From positions 16,932 through 80,931 of the forward strand of contig CATWNM010000005.1 in NCBI GenBank assembly GCA_958352145.1: DNA of 64,000 bases, given 5' to 3'. This stretch comes from an uncultured Eubacteriales bacterium (GTDB lineage Bacteria; Bacillota; Clostridia; Oscillospirales; CAG-272). The translations under genes were made by a program, and so were the position numbers. Of this stretch, positions 60,341-64,000 are shown in pieces; the first letter of the stretch is position 1; the number at the start of each line of letters is the position of its first letter. The notes beneath the pieces are model-generated. The model had not been told where the DNA came from. It worked only from the letters and a program-made list of their open reading frames with translations, and did not search any database.

Positions 60341-61336
60341 ATGAAGAAGAAATTTTTAGCGATCGTTTTGACGGTCGCACTTGCCGTACTGGGAACGGTA
60401 AGCATGCTGGCGGTAGATGAGCCGGTAGTAACCAATGATGCCGTGGTATATGTGAGCTACAACAGCGGCAATAACGATTACAGCGGCAAGTCTGCCGACG
60501 AGGCGAAAAAGCAGTTGCTCACGCTTGATGACAATGCGGCGTGCTCTATACTTAGAGATGGCGGAACGATGATTGCCAGCGGCAAAGTTTTCATAGGCGG
60601 CGATTATACATTCCCAGAATTCGGCTCGACGGTGAAGATCACGGCGAATGACGGAACAACCGATTATAAAAATGAGATTCCGCTTGAAAATCCGGCGTCC
60701 GGCGTGATGAAGATGAAAAGCGGCGCGACGCTTACGCTGATCAGCGACATGATTATCGACGATATTATCCTGTTCCAGGAAGGTGCGATGAATACGATTA
60801 GCGTTGCCAACAATTCCACACTGGTGATTGGTGCGGATGTTGTCAGCAAGTCGAACATAAATTCTTTGGAGCCCTGCTATATGGCTATAGCGGTTGAAGC
60901 CGGTTCTACGGCCATTTTGAACGGCGGTATATTCCAAAAGGTTAGCGGCGAGGGGACGATCATCAATAACGGAGCGACGATTATAGAGGATGGTTCGCAG
61001 GACGGCCCGGCTGCCTCCGACGCGCCCGTAACGTCTGACGCAGCCCCTGTTACTTCTGCGGATACATCTGCCGATGTAAGCACGGAGGCGGATACTTCCG
61101 CGCCGGGTACCTCGGACTCGGAAGATCCGAAACAGACCGAAAAGACGACTGCGGCGACAACACCGGAATCGTCAAAGCCTGAAACGAAGCCAGATACGGG
61201 CACCACGCCGCCTGCTACGGAACCTGCCCCCAGTGAAGATTCCGGAAATACCGGTTTGATTGTTGCGATTGTCGCTGCGGCCATTATCATCGTTGTGGTT
61301 GCGGCTGTGGTCATTGTAAAAAAGAAAAAGAAATAA
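60341..61336 (+). CDS. Secreted beta-helix-like protein with stalk and membrane anchor
   Basis: A 331-residue surface protein. The signal peptide covers about residues 1-24. Residues 30-215 look like a short parallel beta-helix (repeated GTMIASGKVFIGG, SGATLTLISDM, AGSTAILNGGIF). A Thr/Ser/Pro-rich stalk (about 220-300) leads to a C-terminal transmembrane helix and a KKKKK tail. No LPXTG motif is present. The ATG at 60341 follows GGAGG. The last 75 or so residues are almost identical to the next gene's end, at DNA level too. Function unknown. Confidence 0.8.
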   Translation: MKKKFLAIVLTVALAVLGTVSMLAVDEPVVTNDAVVYVSYNSGNNDYSGKSADEAKKQLLTLDDNAACSILRDGGTMIASGKVFIGGDYTFPEFGSTVKITANDGTTDYKNEIPLENPASGVMKMKSGATLTLISDMIIDDIILFQEGAMNTISVANNSTLVIGADVVSKSNINSLEPCYMAIAVEAGSTAILNGGIFQKVSGEGTIINNGATIIEDGSQDGPAASDAPVTSDAAPVTSADTSADVSTEADTSAPGTSDSEDPKQTEKTTAATTPESSKPETKPDTGTTPPATEPAPSEDSGNTGLIVAIVAAAIIIVVVAAVVIVKKKKK

Positions 61337-61351
61337 TGTACTGATCTCAAA

Positions 61352-61379
61352 CAGGGACTGCTGCAAGCAGTCTCTGTTT
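61352..61379 (+). terminator. Terminator after the stalk-protein gene
   Basis: CAGGGACTGCT pairs with AGCAGTCTCTG (one G-U position) around a 3-base loop, followed by TTT. Confidence 0.7.
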
Positions 61380-61540
61380 GAGTCTATTGAAAAAACAAAG
61401 GTTTTCTGGCAAAAGGGTTTGGCGCGCTCGCGCCGTGCGGCACTTGCCAAACCAAAAGGTGCATCCAGAGCGGCACATGTACGCTCTGGATGCACCTTTT
61501 TATTGGGTTGCTGTTTCGTATACTTTTTCGACAGGCTGAC
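61379..61540. repeat. Dispersed hairpin element, copy C (MITE-like)
   Basis: The left end GAGTCTATTGAAAAA and the right end TTTTTCGACAGGCTGAC are imperfect inverted repeats. Inside are a GGTTTGG/CCAAACC stem and a perfect GGTGCATCCAGAGCG hairpin with a T-run. CAGGGACTGCTG occurs on both sides (61352-61363 and 61540-61551). Absent from the otherwise matching intergenic region at 63640-63822, so it is an insertion. Confidence 0.72.
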
Positions 61541-61642
61541 AGGGACTGCTGTAAGCGATCCCCGCTTCATATGTTCAAGCCAAGCCGGGGCTGATCTTGC
61601 AGGGATGCTGTATTTTTTGCACAAATAGCTGAAAAATATATA

Positions 61643-61671
61643 TTTACTTCACTATATACTTGTAGTATATT
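61643..61671 (+). promoter_or_regulatory. Promoter of the first tandem surface gene
   Basis: TTTACT (61643-61648), a 17-base spacer and TATATT (61666-61671). The whole region is repeated before the next gene at 63758-63786. Confidence 0.6.
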
Positions 61672-61707
61672 ATGTTCGCAGGCATAATTTTTGGAAGGAG
61701 ATTATTT

Positions 61708-63639
61708 ATGAAAAAATTTGTCGTCTCGGCTCTTTGTGTTCTGATTTTCTCTATGGCGATGATAGCGGCTGCGGGCGCGGCGGAACACGTTTATTATGAA
61801 AACGACTTTTCTGATCCGTCGACGCTTGACGATTTTACGCAGTGCCGCGGCGAGTGGGGCATTGTAGACGGGCAGCTGATGCTGACCGGCGTCGGCGATC
61901 TTCAAATGTCGGATTTTTGTTTTGTTTTGTATACGAAAGATCCCGCGATTATGAATTTGACGGATTACATCGTAGATGTGGATATATTGAATGTGCAGAC
62001 GCAGGCGGGTGCGCTGTTCCGCTGCGATATCACGCAGGATATTGGATCTACGAATAATGCTTTCTATGGTTATCTTGCGTTTACAAGCAATAATGGTGAA
62101 AAAGCGGCGCTGGGGCGTGCAGACGCGGTCGCAGGCTGGGCTGGTAATTTTAAGGTCAGCGATTCGATTTTTTATCCCGGCGCAAATCTGCATTTGAACG
62201 TGGTGGCTGAGGGAACCAGCATTACATATACGGTGACGGACAAGGACAGCGGCGCCGAGCTTTGGCGGCATACTGAAATCAACGATGAATGGGCGCTTGG
62301 CTCGTTTGGATTTCGTGCGCGCGTTATGGATAGCGGTCTGACCAATTTGTATATGGTTGGATTTGATAATTTGAAGATTACGGCGATTGGCGAAGTCGGC
62401 GATCATCTTGCGGCGGGGAAGGCGCTGGCGGATTATAAGCCGAACGTAACTTCTGCGGCGGTTGAGCCTTTGCTGACGCCCGCGATCGAGGTTACGGTGC
62501 CGGATGTGGTAGAAGTTTCGGCTTCTGATTTGGATATGACCAAGACGGAGTATGTTTTTTATGAAAACGATTTTTCCGATCCAAATACGATTGCCGACTT
62601 TACGCAGTATCGCGGCAAATGGGCGATACAGGATGGACGCCTGTACTACTCGGAGCTTACGCCGGGATTTGAAGAAAGCTCCAACTTTTCGTTCATTTTG
62701 TATACGGCAAATCACGACGCCAACCTTTTGACGGATTATACGATTGAGGCGGATATTTATAATTCGCAGTCTTCATTTGGGTTAGTTTCCCGCGCGGATT
62801 TGGCGCAGGCCTGCAGTGACAGTGGAAACACTTTTTATGGCTATCTTTCGTTTATCAGCAATAACGGACAATGGGGCGTGGTTGGTTATTGCAATGAAGT
62901 CGGCGCTTGGGGCGGAAATTTTAAGGTCAGCGAAAGTCTTTTGATGCCTGGCAAAAATTATCATTTGAAAGCGGCGCATTCCGACGAAACTCTTGTGTTT
63001 ACCATTACGGATCTTGCAACGGGCGCGGTTGTTTGGGAAGATACGGAGACCGTTACGTTTTGGCAAAATGGTTCGTTTGGATTTCGCGCTCGTCCAAGTT
63101 ATCCAAGCTCTTCGTTGACCAATTTGAATACCGTGGGGATTGATAATTTAAAAGTGACTGTTTACGGAGATCAGGCGGTTCTTTTGAATGCAGGGTATCA
63201 TCCCAACGCCAAGATTTCCGGTGATACGTCTGTTGCGACCGAGCCTGTGACCAGCAGTGCGCCGGATAACACCTCCAGTTCGGATGCGGTCACTACGTCT
63301 GCCGGTGCGGATCCGACGAATACGACCGGGCCTGTGACTAGCGGTACGCCGGATGTTTCGACTGCACCGGATAATACCTCCGGCACGGAGGCGGATACTT
63401 CCGCGCCGGATGCCTCGGACTCGGAAGAGCCGAAGCAGACCGAAAAGACGACTGCGGCGACAACACCGGAATCGTCAAAGCCTGAAACGAAGCCAGATAC
63501 GGGCACCACGCCGCCTGCTACGGAACCTGCCCCCAGTGAAGATTCCGGAAATACCGGTTTGATTGTTGCGATTGTCGCTGCGGCCATTATTATCGTTGTG
63601 GTTGTGGCTGTGGTCATTGTAAAAAAGAAAAAGAAATAA
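61708..63639 (+). CDS. Secreted protein with two LamG-like domains, stalk and membrane anchor
   Basis: A 643-residue surface protein. After a signal peptide (about 1-25), two homologous domains of about 200 residues occur (28-240 and 285-495). Each begins YYENDFSDP or FYENDFSDP, contains GYLAFTSNNG or GYLSFISNNG, and ends NLKITAIG or NLKVTVYG, the pattern of concanavalin-A/laminin-G or DUF1080-like sandwiches that bind carbohydrate. A Thr/Ser/Pro-rich stalk, a transmembrane helix and KKKKK follow. The stalk-anchor DNA matches the preceding gene closely. A glycan-binding role is inferred. Confidence 0.8.
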   Translation: MKKFVVSALCVLIFSMAMIAAAGAAEHVYYENDFSDPSTLDDFTQCRGEWGIVDGQLMLTGVGDLQMSDFCFVLYTKDPAIMNLTDYIVDVDILNVQTQAGALFRCDITQDIGSTNNAFYGYLAFTSNNGEKAALGRADAVAGWAGNFKVSDSIFYPGANLHLNVVAEGTSITYTVTDKDSGAELWRHTEINDEWALGSFGFRARVMDSGLTNLYMVGFDNLKITAIGEVGDHLAAGKALADYKPNVTSAAVEPLLTPAIEVTVPDVVEVSASDLDMTKTEYVFYENDFSDPNTIADFTQYRGKWAIQDGRLYYSELTPGFEESSNFSFILYTANHDANLLTDYTIEADIYNSQSSFGLVSRADLAQACSDSGNTFYGYLSFISNNGQWGVVGYCNEVGAWGGNFKVSESLLMPGKNYHLKAAHSDETLVFTITDLATGAVVWEDTETVTFWQNGSFGFRARPSYPSSSLTNLNTVGIDNLKVTVYGDQAVLLNAGYHPNAKISGDTSVATEPVTSSAPDNTSSSDAVTTSAGADPTNTTGPVTSGTPDVSTAPDNTSGTEADTSAPDASDSEEPKQTEKTTAATTPESSKPETKPDTGTTPPATEPAPSEDSGNTGLIVAIVAAAIIIVVVVAVVIVKKKKK

Positions 63640-63654
63640 TGTACTGATTTCAAG

Positions 63655-63683
63655 CAGGGACTGCTGCAAGCGGTCCCTGTTTT
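63655..63683 (+). terminator. Terminator after the tandem surface gene
   Basis: CAGGGACTGCT pairs with AGCGGTCCCTG around a 3-base loop, followed by TTTT; the same element as at 61352. Confidence 0.75.
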
Positions 63684-63757
63684 ATATGTTCAAGCCAAGC
63701 CGGGGCTGATCTTGCAGGAATGTTGTATTTTTTGCACAAATCGCTGAAAAATATATA

Positions 63758-63786
63758 TTTACTTCGCCATATATTTGTAGTATATT
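63758..63786 (+). promoter_or_regulatory. Promoter of the second tandem surface gene
   Basis: TTTACT (63758-63763), a 17-base spacer and TATATT (63781-63786), copied from the region before 61708. Confidence 0.6.
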
Positions 63787-63822
63787 ATAATTATAAATCA
63801 TAATTTTGGGAGGATAATATTT

Positions 63823-64000
63823 ATGAAAAAAATTGTCGTCTCGGCTCTTTGTGTTTTGGTTTTCTCTATGGCGATGATAGCGGTTGCGGGCGCGGCGGAA
63901 TACCTTTATTATGAAAATGATTTTTCCGATCTGTCGACGCTTGAAGATTTTACGCAGTGCCGCGGCGAGTGGGGCATTGTAGACGGGCAGCTGATGCTGA
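63823..64000 (+). CDS. Second tandem copy of the LamG-like surface protein (partial)
   Basis: The ATG at 63823 follows GGGAGG. The visible 59 codons, starting MKKIVVSALCVLVFSMAMIA, are nearly the same as the first 59 of the gene at 61708, including the YYENDFSD start of the first domain. The gene is cut by the right edge. Together with the copied promoter and terminator this marks a recent tandem duplication. Confidence 0.88.
   Translation, partial: MKKIVVSALCVLVFSMAMIAVAGAAEYLYYENDFSDLSTLEDFTQCRGEWGIVDGQLML

Overview
The window looks like a chromosomal segment of an anaerobic, carbohydrate-degrading Clostridia bacterium, most likely an Oscillospirales-like gut or rumen lineage. The evidence is an IspH-ribosomal protein S1 fusion, a Cmk-PlsC fusion, a T-box before pheST, an RNase M5-like TOPRIM protein, a dockerin-bearing GH3 enzyme, SLH-anchored surface proteins and secreted proteins with Ser/Thr-rich stalks. 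No rRNA, tRNA or CRISPR array was seen. Taxonomy is inference from gene content only.

Layout. 1-4.5 kb: mtaB (cut by the left edge), divergent upp, an RluA-type pseudouridine synthase, a cyclophilin and an esterase. 4.5-12.6 kb: mostly minus-strand genes (serpin lipoprotein, DUF4349, GtrA, RNase M5-like, holA, DUF1934, rnr, secG) with one small secreted SleB-like gene on the plus strand. 12.8-18.6 kb: GH43, aldose epimerase, then a Phe T-box with pheST. 18.8-25.4 kb: an accessory region holding an IbrB/IbrA-like pair, an SLH-protein remnant, a tyrosine recombinase, a 253-bp segment bounded by 24-bp inverted repeats that carries a strong promoter and a hairpin, and a large InlB-repeat/SLH surface-protein gene. 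25.7-31.3 kb: an HTH regulator with a repeat-rich tail, a lipoprotein, a sulfatase, a YitT membrane protein and a hydrolase. 31.4-36.9 kb: rpiR-type regulator, BaiN-like flavoprotein, cmk-plsC, ispH-rpsA. 37.0-44.3 kb: an AraC regulator divergent from two GH3 glycosidases, one domain-permuted with a dockerin. 44.6-46.3 kb: WYL regulator and deoD. 46.6-57.8 kb: a nine-gene plus-strand operon: KDG kinase, KDPG aldolase, MBL hydrolase, ROK protein, SDR, IlvD/Edd dehydratase, FAD protein, FdrA, DUF1116. 58.1-60 kb: ECF sigma/anti-sigma pair and a GNAT pseudogene. 60.3-64 kb: surface proteins that share a C-terminal stalk and anchor, the last cut by the right edge.

The most notable locus is at 21.5-25.4 kb. 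The two 24-bp sites are exact reverse complements, each with 10-bp palindromic arms around a 4-bp asymmetric centre, which is the expected form of a tyrosine-recombinase crossover site. A recombinase with all catalytic residues lies immediately upstream. The promoter inside the segment now points away from the surface-protein gene and would point at it after inversion. I read this as a phase-variable promoter switch caught in the OFF state. The surface gene also carries a one-base frameshift near its start.

The 46.6-57.8 kb operon couples an Entner-Doudoroff-type sugar-acid route to FdrA and DUF1116, two proteins linked in enterobacteria to oxamate carbamoyltransfer. The usual third partner is absent, so the role here is open.
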